Both the position numbers and the translations under genes were made by a program. From Desulfobacterales bacterium (lineage in GTDB: Bacteria > Desulfobacterota > Desulfobacteria > Desulfobacterales > JAHEIW01), in NCBI GenBank assembly GCA_030066985.1, contig JASJAN010000012.1, positions 20,829-84,828 of the forward strand: 64,000 nucleotides of DNA. The letters run 5' to 3'. The notes under the pieces were generated by a model that was not told the origin of the DNA, made no database searches, and saw nothing but the letters and a program-made list of their open reading frames with translations. Shown in pieces: positions 53,730 through 62,249 of this stretch (the stretch's first letter is position 1; every line of letters starts with the position of its first letter).

Positions 53730-54206
53730 ATGAAGACCATCGCTGTTGTTATTATATTCATCATAAGTGCGCTAATCAGTTCCGGCGTGCAGGCCGAAAT
53801 TTATTCCTGGACCGATGAAAACGGTGTCAAACACTTCAGCCACACCCCACCGCCCGAGCGGTCGATTCCCGTTGAAAGTGCTCCTGAAATCAAATCCGAC
53901 ACCACCGAATATGAGATCCAGGAAATCATAAACGAAAACAACATTGAAGCCATCATCAAACAGATGGATAAAGCGGATACCGCCTCGCCACCCAAGGCAA
54001 CAGCATCCAATAAACCGCCGTCCCGCCAGGAGCGGATCAATTCGGAAGCGGAAAAACTGCAGGAAAAAATTGCCTGGTTGGAACAGCTCCCACCGGAAGC
54101 GTATACGAATATGCGCAGCAAACAGGCCATTATCGGCCGCTATCAATACCGATTAAAGCAGCTGCAGTCGGACCCGGACGTATATTTTAGGGAATATGGG
54201 AATTAA
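53730..54206 (+). CDS. DUF4124 domain protein, exported
   Basis: A 158-residue protein with a signal peptide (to about residue 22, SSGVQA), then a DUF4124 domain: IYSWTDENGVKHFSHTPPP at residues 24-42. A helical, charged C-terminal half (INSEAEKLQEKIAWLEQLPP) looks like a coiled coil. DUF4124 modules are periplasmic and of unknown role. TTGGAGATGGA precedes ATG 53730. Confidence 0.85.
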   Translation: MKTIAVVIIFIISALISSGVQAEIYSWTDENGVKHFSHTPPPERSIPVESAPEIKSDTTEYEIQEIINENNIEAIIKQMDKADTASPPKATASNKPPSRQERINSEAEKLQEKIAWLEQLPPEAYTNMRSKQAIIGRYQYRLKQLQSDPDVYFREYGN

Positions 54207-54220
54207 ATCTTAAAAAAATA

Positions 54221-54346
54221 GGTGTCAGGTGTTCCGCCGCAGGCGGATTCAGGTGCCAGCCCTTTTGTTCGTACCTGAAACCTGCTGACCTCTGTCTTCT
54301 GATCTCTGACCTCTGTCATCTGTCCTCTGACGTCTGTCCTCTGTAT
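54221..54346. repeat. Degenerate CTGACCTCTGTC word repeats
   Basis: A right arm of eight or so words (54282-54346, GCTGACCTCTGTCTTCTGAT and on) faces a weaker left arm (54221-54258, GGTGTCAGGTG and CAGGTGCCAG). It is the same word family as 17551-17656. It lies between the convergent DUF4124 and Npt-like genes. Confidence 0.5.
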
Positions 54347-54351
54347 TGAAC

Positions 54352-55647
54352 TTAGGAACCCGCCGCCTCGCAGGCCACCTGATAATCGATGCGCAGCACA
54401 AAAATAATGGTGATCCAGACGGCGCAGATGGAAATGGTAAACCAGCTCAGCTGGGGTACGCTGAGGGTAAAAGGCAGCCATTGGGTGAACAGCAGGATGA
54501 CCACCGAGCCGGACACCTTAAACAGACGGTAGCCGAACATGTCGATCCAAGCTTTGGCCTGGTAGATCAGGACGGAATCGATGGGCACATACAGCAGCTC
54601 TTTGGAGGCGCGGTTGATGGAATAGGAAAGGGCCCGATCGCTGATTTTGGTAGCGCCGCTGAAAAATAGCGTTGATTGCAGAAAAAAGCACCACGAAAAA
54701 ATAAACATCATCAGCGGCTGGACCAGCAACCCGGCGATCGCTCCCAGGTAGCGATGCACCAGGGGTGTTATGCCCAGGTTGACAGCAATTGACATAATGC
54801 CCAATATACTGAAAAACAATGATAAAAAAGCCGTACGGGCTTCACGGTCCGGGTATGCGATTTCGACGGTGTTTAAAAACTGATACTCCACCAGCGGCGA
54901 GGCCAACTGCGCCAGCAACAGAATGGCGGCAATCAGCAGTAAATAGCGGCTGTGACCCAGAATACGCCAGCCGCCGCTGGCCTTTTGGTGCGGGCGCACC
55001 ACATGCTCCACTTCACAGTAAATGCCCACACGCCCCATCATCCAGGTCAGCGCAAAGATGGTGCTGATGATGCCCGCGCCGGTCAGCAGCAGGTCCGGGG
55101 TCTGCAGCGGTGTGTGTTTGATGAGCATGGCCGATACCCAGCCGCCGACCACACCGCCAACCAAACCACCGGTACCCACCAGCCCGTACCAGGATTTGCC
55201 CTCATGGGTGGTGTATACCGAGTTGGTTAGGCTCCAGAATTGTTCGACCAGCACCACGCCCAGCATATCGACAAAAACATAAAAACAAGCCGATGCAATG
55301 GGGCCGGGGGAATGGAGCAGAAAGCGAAAAATGACCAATAAACCGCTGATAGTCAGACAGGTGCCCAGCACCACGTGGATCCGGCTGTGGCGCTCGACCA
55401 GCCGGTGATAATAGGTGATAAATGCGCCCATGGATACGGCGGTGGCAATCCAGATGTAGGGCAGACGCTCAGATCCCAGGGTTTCAATAAACAACGAGCG
55501 GCTGGCCGGTTTGAGCTGATAAAGGGCCATAATAATGAGAAAAAAATTAATAAACAAAAATACCGCTCGCGCCCCCAGGGTACGCAACATTGAATATCGG
55601 GCTTCACATTCGGCCGAAAAGTCATTATTTGTATTTTGTGCTTGCAT
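54352..55647 (-). CDS. Npt1/Npt2 (ATP/ADP carrier)-like membrane transporter
   Basis: A 431-residue, about 12-helix membrane protein. The N-terminal LYQLKPASRSLFIETLGSE, LPYIWIATAVSMG and YYHRLVERHSR follow the consensus of bacterial nucleotide-transporter-like (Npt/TlcA) proteins, and GLVGTGGLVGGVVGGWVSA and SYSINRASKELLYVPID are typical of the middle and second half. Well-studied relatives exchange ATP and ADP; many free-living members have unknown substrates. ATG 55647 is only 29 bases from the start of the divergent serine hydrolase gene; a later start (55590) is possible. Confidence 0.78.
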   Translation of the reverse strand: MQAQNTNNDFSAECEARYSMLRTLGARAVFLFINFFLIIMALYQLKPASRSLFIETLGSERLPYIWIATAVSMGAFITYYHRLVERHSRIHVVLGTCLTISGLLVIFRFLLHSPGPIASACFYVFVDMLGVVLVEQFWSLTNSVYTTHEGKSWYGLVGTGGLVGGVVGGWVSAMLIKHTPLQTPDLLLTGAGIISTIFALTWMMGRVGIYCEVEHVVRPHQKASGGWRILGHSRYLLLIAAILLLAQLASPLVEYQFLNTVEIAYPDREARTAFLSLFFSILGIMSIAVNLGITPLVHRYLGAIAGLLVQPLMMFIFSWCFFLQSTLFFSGATKISDRALSYSINRASKELLYVPIDSVLIYQAKAWIDMFGYRLFKVSGSVVILLFTQWLPFTLSVPQLSWFTISICAVWITIIFVLRIDYQVACEAAGS

Positions 55648-55676
55648 TTTTTAGATAATAAGTAATAATTACCATT

Positions 55677-56564
55677 ATGGATAGGCTGAAACAATTATTG
55701 GCGCTGATCTTATTTGTTCTGTTTTGTGCTAGCCTCACGAGTGCACAGTCTCAGGAAGCACACTGGACGCAAAGCTGCGATCCCCGGCTGCAAAAAGCAC
55801 TGGATCAGCGCATCAACGCCCTCAAACTGGACGGCGCCACCGAGGATAAAAACCTCAGCATTGTGGTCGTCGATATCACCGATCTGTCCGATCCCCGCAT
55901 GGCCTACATCAATCCCAATGAAATGATGTATGCCGCCAGTTTACCCAAAATTGCCATCCTTCTGGGCGCCTTTGAAAAAATCGCCGCCGGTGAAATGACC
56001 CTCGACGATGAAACCATGGAAAAACTCAAACTGATGATCCGGCGCTCGTCTAACTCAGCCGCATCCGAGATGCTCGATCGCGTTGGGATCGACTATCTGG
56101 CCGAATTGCTGCAATCACCGCGTTACCGCCTGTATGATCCTGAAAAGGGCGGCGGCATCTGGGTTGGCAAAGAATACGGCAAGGCCCCGGCCCGCAGACG
56201 TGATCCGCTCCACAATCTTTCCCACGGCGCCACCGCCTTGCAGGTGGCCCGCTTTTATTACCTGCTAGAAACCGGCCAGCTGGTCTCACCGCAACTGAGC
56301 CAACTCATGAAAGCCATTCTGGCGGAATCCGAAATCGAGCACAAATTTGTCAAAGGCCTCAAATCCGTGCAGCCGGATTCAGAGATATACCGCAAATCCG
56401 GTACCTGGGGTCCCTACCACTCTGACAGCGCCATCATCGAACATGACGGTCGTCGTTATATTGCCGTCGCTTTGGCCAAAAGCCGTCATGGCGAAAAATG
56501 GCTTCAGAAGCTCATTGTGGCGCTTGATGAGGTTGTTTGCCAGACGGAGACGAACCAGAACTAA
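55677..56564 (+). CDS. Exported serine hydrolase, class A beta-lactamase-like
   Basis: A 295-residue protein with a signal peptide (LLALILFVLFCASLTSAQ) and a penicilloyl-serine-transferase fold. Ser88-x-x-Lys91 (SLPK), Ser124-x-Asn126 (SSN) and Lys240-Ser-Gly (KSG) are the three active-site motifs. The omega-loop Glu of true beta-lactamases is not obvious, so it may be a DD-peptidase- or esterase-like relative acting in the periplasm. It is divergent from the Npt-like gene and converges with a homologous gene, the last 53 bases of both overlapping. Confidence 0.8.
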   Translation: MDRLKQLLALILFVLFCASLTSAQSQEAHWTQSCDPRLQKALDQRINALKLDGATEDKNLSIVVVDITDLSDPRMAYINPNEMMYAASLPKIAILLGAFEKIAAGEMTLDDETMEKLKLMIRRSSNSAASEMLDRVGIDYLAELLQSPRYRLYDPEKGGGIWVGKEYGKAPARRRDPLHNLSHGATALQVARFYYLLETGQLVSPQLSQLMKAILAESEIEHKFVKGLKSVQPDSEIYRKSGTWGPYHSDSAIIEHDGRRYIAVALAKSRHGEKWLQKLIVALDEVVCQTETNQN

Positions 56565-57831
56565 ATTTTCCCACCTTATAGTACTTTTCCAGCATACGAT
56601 GAATCCGCGTAGCCAACGTTTGATGCACCACAGCTGAATTTTTGCGCAAGACATTCGACATGACCACTACCATATAATACAACTGCCGCTGATCGGCCGG
56701 TGCCTCGATAATGGCCACCGAGTTAAGCATATTGATGACGTTGCCGTGGTATTTTTTACACTCAAAACCAGGCTCAGCTTTGCATTTATACAGTGAACCG
56801 GATTTAAAGTAGACCGCCGATTTGGCCAGCGCCGGTGCCGAAGCATAGCGGATGCGCCGCTGGGTCATATACAGCAGACGCTTGATTTCACGGCTGGAAA
56901 AAGCATCCACCAGTTTGCCCTGCTCAAGCTTGATCAGCCAGCGCATCAGTTCCTGCGGTGTGCCATAACTCGTGGTGCCCGGCACCAGGCGCTTGCCTTT
57001 CCAGGTAAAGAAGGACCCCTGGCGCAGCTGCTCCAGATCCAGCCCGCTGCGCGTCACCGGGTCCTGCAGTGCCCGTGACAGCAGGGCGGCCAGCTCTTTC
57101 TTAGACGTCTCCTTAAAAAATTGCTGGGCCTCGGCTTCGGAGACCGGATAGGCCGGCCCGAAGTGAACCAGCAGCATCACATGTTTTAAGACCATGCTGG
57201 CGGCTGCATTGGAGCTGGCCGACAGCATCCAGTCCAGATAGGTGTAAAGGCTGGCCTGATCACCGATCTTGATTTTGGGATAGCGCACGCGCGCATTGCC
57301 CGGCTGCCAGACCGGCACGATGTGATGATCGGATTGAATGAATTCATCGGCGGTAATCACCGTGTTGCGCAATATCGCCAGACGGGCATCGATATCATCC
57401 GGATACACATCCGCCAGGGCCTGAAAAACGCCCATGGCAATCAAAATTTTACCCACGCTGCCCGGATTGGCCCTGGCGGTGCTGCGGTGTTCGGCATAGC
57501 GGGGCTGCTCAAGGTTGCTTAAATCCAGCACCGCCACTGCATAGCGATCTGCTTCCGCCCCCAATAAACGTTGCACCGCTTCAGCAAACTCAGCATCAGG
57601 CGGCGGGATCGTAAAATCAGATCTGGCCGCCAGGCGGATGTCCACCTGATCGGTGGACAGCAGCGCACCGGGGGGTTGTTTGGGCGCCCTCACCTTGCCT
57701 TCCATCGCCAGGCGATAGGCTTCCACGCGGGCAATGCCGGTATATTCGTAGCCATCCAGAGGATAGGCCCAGCAGGTGGCAGCACCAATAAAACCCATCA
57801 AGCAAGCAACCGTGGTGAGAAATATTTTCAT
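56512..57831 (-). CDS. Second exported serine hydrolase, class A beta-lactamase-like
   Basis: A 439-residue paralogue-like protein. A signal peptide (to about residue 22) is followed by a ~60-residue extra region, then the hydrolase domain: Ser125-x-x-Lys128 (SVGK), Ser206-x-Asn208 (SSN) and Lys343-Ser-Gly (KSG). An insertion carries two cysteines near KSG (LYKC, FECKKYHG), perhaps a disulphide. Its start overlaps the stop of the dikinase-like gene by four bases (ATGA), so the two are translated together. Its 3' end overlaps the opposite-strand hydrolase gene. Confidence 0.78.
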   Translation of the reverse strand: MKIFLTTVACLMGFIGAATCWAYPLDGYEYTGIARVEAYRLAMEGKVRAPKQPPGALLSTDQVDIRLAARSDFTIPPPDAEFAEAVQRLLGAEADRYAVAVLDLSNLEQPRYAEHRSTARANPGSVGKILIAMGVFQALADVYPDDIDARLAILRNTVITADEFIQSDHHIVPVWQPGNARVRYPKIKIGDQASLYTYLDWMLSASSNAAASMVLKHVMLLVHFGPAYPVSEAEAQQFFKETSKKELAALLSRALQDPVTRSGLDLEQLRQGSFFTWKGKRLVPGTTSYGTPQELMRWLIKLEQGKLVDAFSSREIKRLLYMTQRRIRYASAPALAKSAVYFKSGSLYKCKAEPGFECKKYHGNVINMLNSVAIIEAPADQRQLYYMVVVMSNVLRKNSAVVHQTLATRIHRMLEKYYKVGKFSSGSSPSGKQPHQAPQ

Positions 57832-60758
57832 CTTTGCACCTCTGGTGGGATGTCGTCCAAGTTAACCCTTTTGGTGTGATTTTGTGCCAGACGACTGTCC
57901 AAGTTGTTTAGAAAAAGATTTTGCCGGGCCCGGGCACTTTCCAAAAAAGGTCGAATCTGAAAGAGCATCAGATGATTCTGGTAAAAACCGAACTCGATAT
58001 CGGCCGGCACCGGTCGGCCCTGGGCGTCCTGCAGTTTCGGGAACCGTTTGGGCACTGAGCGGGCAAAATCCATCAAATGCCGGATTTCGGCCTCACTGAG
58101 CAGGGCCGGTGTCCCACTGGCTGAAATCTTTGATACACCGCCTTCATCTGAGAGCACCCGTTTATACGGATCGGTGGCATGCGCCAGAAGGCGGATACCG
58201 CCGTTTTGCATGTCGATCTTGAGCTCTTCGGCGGTTTGCCCCGATACCGCTCCGCCAACCCCTTCATTAATCGCCACAGTCAACCATCCCGGCTGCCCGT
58301 TTTCGATATCAGCGGTCACCAGCACGCCGGATTTTTCAACCGGCACGCTTTTCATCAACAGGACGGAAGCATAAACATGTTCCGGGCTGTCCATATAGGC
58401 CTGACGCCATCGAAAGGCGCGCTCAGAAAACGGAGAGGCCCACACCCGCTGGATGGCAGCCATGATCTTGTCAAACCCCACCACATGGGGCACGGTCAGG
58501 TTGAGACCCGCGCCGGTAAACCCCGGCAAATCTTCAACGTTGGTGTCGCTGCGCACAAATACGCCATAGGACCCATCCGGGCCCAGGGTCTCTTGCAGGG
58601 CGTTGCGCAGCTGGTTGCGAAAATCTTCACCCGGGTCCAAATTCACAATCCAGTGGCGAATGGTCTCCAAAAATTGTTGCGTCACCTGATCCTGTCTTTG
58701 GGGATCGCCTTTGAGGCGCTGCATAATTTTATATTGATCCTGCATCCAGCGAAAAGCGGAAATGCCGCCGGGCTCGATGGGTTGCTCGAGCAATTGCCGG
58801 TAAAATCCAAAAGGGATCACCAGCCCGCCGGCGACGGCTTCGGGAAAATAATGTTTAAGTTCTCCCAGATTGGCCGCTTTGGGACCGCAAATTCGACCCG
58901 AATCGGTGCTGCGCAGCGTATCCAGGGAACGCAGCCGGCTGGTTTTCAGATCTAATTTTTTGAGATCCGGCCGAATCAATAAATCCTTCGGGCCTTTTTC
59001 CACATTAAAGGTGGCATCCCACTGCGGGCCGTCGAGGGCCAACTGGACGATCCCGCGCGGACTGACGGCTAACACCACCTGCTGGTCGGCCATGGATTGG
59101 ATCAGGGGCAGCCATTTGGGGTCAATGGCCACATTGGGAATACCCAGATTGCGGGCCAGCAACTGAACATGGGATAAGATATTGCCTTCGCCGGTGGTCA
59201 ATATACCGGCAACCGGGGGCAAATCCTCTGTGGTTGAAGGCAGCACATAAATGCCTTTGGCATCAAATTTGGCGGGGGCTTTGCCCGCGGGCGATACTTT
59301 AAGCCTCCCGCGTGCCAGACCCGGATTTAAGCCTCTGAGCCCCGTATCGGCCGGCTGGCCGAAAATAAAATTACGGATACCCAGCTGCCGATTGGCATCG
59401 GAAATCAGGCTTTCGAGCACCGCAGCATAGGACAGCAACAAGCTGCCGCGCAGGCGGTCGTGTACGTAGCGAAGACTGAGTGGCTCGATGGTGGCCAGAT
59501 GCGCCACGGTCTCTCCCAGGTGATATCGCAGGGTGCGGTCGGCCCATTCGGGCATGCGCGCCGTATATTGCAGCTCGGCCTTATAGTCGATCAACTGGGG
59601 GTCTGCCTGCATCAGCCGACGAAGATTTTGCATTAACGCCTGTTGCTGGCGCGCAGATATCATGCCGATGCCATAAAGCCCGTCGGCATATTTGATCAGC
59701 CAGGAAAGCCTCTGGCGCCGGGTGGCCTCAGCCAGCTGGGCGATCATGATATCGCCCATGCGAAACAACTCGCCCTCCAACAGGATACTGGCATCCAAAA
59801 CAGCCAGCATCTGTTCGGCCTTACCGGCTTTGGCAAGATTATCACGCAACATGGCCAGCAAAAGGCTGGCGGCTAAAAAACGATCCCGGTCATCATTTTG
59901 GGGCGCAAGCCGGCTGGCCGTTTGCATCAGCGATTTGGCAAATGAGGCATTGTTGACCGTTTTGGCCAGGGCTTCAATTTCTTTTTGAATCTCGCGGGCT
60001 TTAAACACCTGCTCAATGATATCGGCCAAATGGGCGTAGTCCTCGGTCAGCTCCTGTTTTCCCTGTCGGGCAGCGTATTCTTTAACTTTTTGGGCATCTG
60101 CCAGCTCCGGATGAACATGCAACTTGATACGCAGGGTTTCAAAATCAGGATCTTTTTCGGCCAAAGTGCGTGAAAGCTGCCGCATCTCGGTAATCGGCGC
60201 GCCCTGGCGGCCATGGGGAATAAAGCGTACCGCTTCGCGCAGCACCATAAACCGATTTTCGCGCCATTGCGCATCGGAAACCATTGCCAGCAATAGCTCG
60301 CGCCCGGCGCGGGTCTCGTCTTCGGTTTGCAGCGCACCGCGGTAATAACGGGCGCGGCGGAAAATCCAGCCATTATCGGCTTCAATCAGAAATTGTTCCA
60401 GAACCATGTGTTTGACGATCTCCACGTGCCGGGAGTCCTGCAAAAATTCGTCAGCACGCACATCAGCAAAAACGTTGGCGATATAGTAACCATTTTCCCG
60501 TAAGACCTTGACGCGATCGTTCCATTCGCCGTGCTGCACCCCGCCGCCGCGCTCGCTGCAGGCATATTCTTTGGGCAGCTGAATCGTTCCGTCATTACAA
60601 AACCAGCGAATATGCTTAAAGGGTCCACGGGAAGCGGTCTTCATCTTCTGCACCCAGCTGTGCAGGGTAGCTTCATCCGGCGTCGCGGCTACCGCAGTGG
60701 CCAACGAGAGCGCCAGCAGGCTTAAGCAAACGATTCCGGTAACCCATTGCTTTTTCAT
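57828..60758 (-). CDS. Exported PEP-synthase/glucan-water-dikinase-like protein
   Basis: A 976-residue protein with a Sec signal peptide (MKKQWVTGIVCLSLLALSLA, cleavage near residue 25). Residues 30-430 are helical and unrecognised. A swivelling phosphohistidine domain follows (His530 in ILSHVQLLARNLGIPNV), then a C-terminal ATP-binding PPDK_N-type domain (CGPKAANLGELKHYF, Arg736 in VRSDTNVEDLPGFTGAGL, IQRVWASPFSERAF, DIEFGF, LFQIRPF). The order His-domain then ATP-domain, with no PEP-binding barrel, is that of plant glucan water dikinase, not PEP synthase. Its export is unexpected for an ATP enzyme. Confidence 0.82.
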   Translation of the reverse strand: MKKQWVTGIVCLSLLALSLATAVAATPDEATLHSWVQKMKTASRGPFKHIRWFCNDGTIQLPKEYACSERGGGVQHGEWNDRVKVLRENGYYIANVFADVRADEFLQDSRHVEIVKHMVLEQFLIEADNGWIFRRARYYRGALQTEDETRAGRELLLAMVSDAQWRENRFMVLREAVRFIPHGRQGAPITEMRQLSRTLAEKDPDFETLRIKLHVHPELADAQKVKEYAARQGKQELTEDYAHLADIIEQVFKAREIQKEIEALAKTVNNASFAKSLMQTASRLAPQNDDRDRFLAASLLLAMLRDNLAKAGKAEQMLAVLDASILLEGELFRMGDIMIAQLAEATRRQRLSWLIKYADGLYGIGMISARQQQALMQNLRRLMQADPQLIDYKAELQYTARMPEWADRTLRYHLGETVAHLATIEPLSLRYVHDRLRGSLLLSYAAVLESLISDANRQLGIRNFIFGQPADTGLRGLNPGLARGRLKVSPAGKAPAKFDAKGIYVLPSTTEDLPPVAGILTTGEGNILSHVQLLARNLGIPNVAIDPKWLPLIQSMADQQVVLAVSPRGIVQLALDGPQWDATFNVEKGPKDLLIRPDLKKLDLKTSRLRSLDTLRSTDSGRICGPKAANLGELKHYFPEAVAGGLVIPFGFYRQLLEQPIEPGGISAFRWMQDQYKIMQRLKGDPQRQDQVTQQFLETIRHWIVNLDPGEDFRNQLRNALQETLGPDGSYGVFVRSDTNVEDLPGFTGAGLNLTVPHVVGFDKIMAAIQRVWASPFSERAFRWRQAYMDSPEHVYASVLLMKSVPVEKSGVLVTADIENGQPGWLTVAINEGVGGAVSGQTAEELKIDMQNGGIRLLAHATDPYKRVLSDEGGVSKISASGTPALLSEAEIRHLMDFARSVPKRFPKLQDAQGRPVPADIEFGFYQNHLMLFQIRPFLESARARQNLFLNNLDSRLAQNHTKRVNLDDIPPEVQR

Positions 60759-61222
60759 GGTGGTAGTATCCTATTTAATTAAAGATGTGAAAATTCCAAC
60801 AGTTGGCAAAAGAGATAAACTCTAATCTAATACCGAGCCGTCTGTCAAGAAAGGGGGCTTGGTAAACATTTTCAGCCAAAATAGTTAAAGTTCAAAAGCC
60901 ATGCCACATATCAGTGTTTTTGGCATTAAGGTCGACTCAGACACAAGCTCGATGCAATCTGCTGTTATGACATACCTTTCAATCGGCGCGGGGTTTCACA
61001 ACGGCTGCTGCGATCAGATCTTCGTTTGAACTCTGATGACCGCTAGGGGCAAATCCCTTATCTTTGCCCAGCGCAACGGCAAATGCCCCAGTATGGCAAT
61101 ATTTCTATAAATCTATTCATGATTGCACTTCAATTGATTGTATGCCAAAATTAAAAAGCGAGCGACCGGCAAATGCCGAAAGGTATCAAACGATTACAAC
61201 CACCAGTCAAAGGAGGCCGCAG
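60759..61222. other. Intergenic region upstream of panB and the dikinase-like gene
   Basis: No gene recognised. A 6-bp stem ATGCCA/TGGCAT spans 60901-60926. An in-frame extension of panB back to 61064 is open but has no ribosome site and no family match. Promoters for the two divergent genes must lie here; I cannot place them with confidence. Confidence 0.4.
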
Positions 61223-62068
61223 ATGGCAAAGAAAAAAATGATTCATGACTTTTTGCGGATGAAGCAGGAGGGCGATAAAATCACCTTTTTGACCGCCTAT
61301 GATTTTCCAACCGCTCAATTTGCCGAAACCGCCGGTCTGGATATGCTGCTGGTGGGTGATTCGCTGGGGATGTGCGTCTATGGGTATTCGGGGACCGTGC
61401 CGGTGGTCATGGACCAGTGCATCTATCATTGTGAGGCGGTACGGAGGGGCGCGCCCGGCACCTTTATCGTGGGGGACATGCCGTTTATGTCCTATCAAAG
61501 CTCCCTTGAAAAAGCGGTTGAAAACGCCGGCCGCTTTTTAAAAGAGGCCGGCTGTGATGCCATCAAACTCGAAGGCGGTGTGCGGGTGGTGCCGCAGATC
61601 AGAGCCATTGTAGAAGCCGGTATTCTGGTTATGGGTCATATCGGTCTCACACCCCAGAGTTCGGGTCAGCTTGGGGGCCACAAGGCCCAGGGACGCACCC
61701 TGGAGACCGCCAGCATCGTCGTGCAGGATGCGGTGGCGGTCCAGGAGGCCGGCGCTCAGATGATTCTACTGGAAGCCATCCCACCGGAGGTGGCCGCTTA
61801 TATCACGCAAAAATTAACCATCCCGGTGCTGTCCATTGGGGCGGGGCCGGACTGTGACGGCCAGCTGCTGATCGTATCCGATATGATCGGCCAGTTTCAG
61901 GCCTTCACACCCAAGTTTGTCAAAAAATATTGCAACGTCGCTGATGTGGTCACCAACGCCATGAAAGAATATGTGGCTGAGGTTAAAGCCGGAAAATTTC
62001 CCGAAGATGATCATTGCTACCACATGATTTCCGGCGAGAAAGAAAAGTTCGACGCGGAATTCAAATAA
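61223..62068 (+). CDS. panB: 3-methyl-2-oxobutanoate hydroxymethyltransferase
   Basis: A 281-residue PanB, first enzyme of pantothenate synthesis, which adds a hydroxymethyl group from methylene-tetrahydrofolate to 2-oxoisovalerate. ITFLTAYDFPTAQFAETAGLD, LVGDSLGMCVYGY, VGDMPFMSYQ, AIKLEGG, GHIGLTPQS and LSIGAGPDCDGQ are canonical, including metal-binding Asp positions. AAAGGAGG lies before ATG 61223. panC and panD are not adjacent; the following gene is unrelated by eye. Confidence 0.94.
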   Translation: MAKKKMIHDFLRMKQEGDKITFLTAYDFPTAQFAETAGLDMLLVGDSLGMCVYGYSGTVPVVMDQCIYHCEAVRRGAPGTFIVGDMPFMSYQSSLEKAVENAGRFLKEAGCDAIKLEGGVRVVPQIRAIVEAGILVMGHIGLTPQSSGQLGGHKAQGRTLETASIVVQDAVAVQEAGAQMILLEAIPPEVAAYITQKLTIPVLSIGAGPDCDGQLLIVSDMIGQFQAFTPKFVKKYCNVADVVTNAMKEYVAEVKAGKFPEDDHCYHMISGEKEKFDAEFK

Positions 62069-62070
62069 TC

Positions 62071-62180
62071 GGTTGGCCGGTTGCCGGTTGAGCCGGTTAG
62101 GCCCGTAAAGAAAGAAACACTGATTTACAACCAACCGGCTAACGGGCACAACGGGCAAACGGGCTCAACCCGTTAACCCG
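62071..62180. repeat. Facing inverted arms of degenerate CCGGTT/AACGGG words
   Basis: Left arm 62071-62106 (GGTTGGCCGGTTGCCGGTTG and on) faces right arm 62132-62180 (ACCGGCTAACGGGCACAACG and on). It starts two bases after the panB stop and could act as the transcript's 3' hairpin. No coding content. Confidence 0.55.
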
Positions 62181-62249
62181 CATGCACACACGTTTAGATT
62201 TGTGGGAAATATATTTAATTGAACTCCAAATAACATGGAGGATTAAATC

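Noticed and set aside
58179..58955. Long plus-strand frame (258 codons) opposite the dikinase-like gene
   Set aside because: Antisense shadow of a GC-rich gene; no recognisable protein content.
61064..61222. N-terminal extension of panB
   Set aside because: Open frame only; PanB homology begins after ATG 61223, which has a strong AAAGGAGG site.
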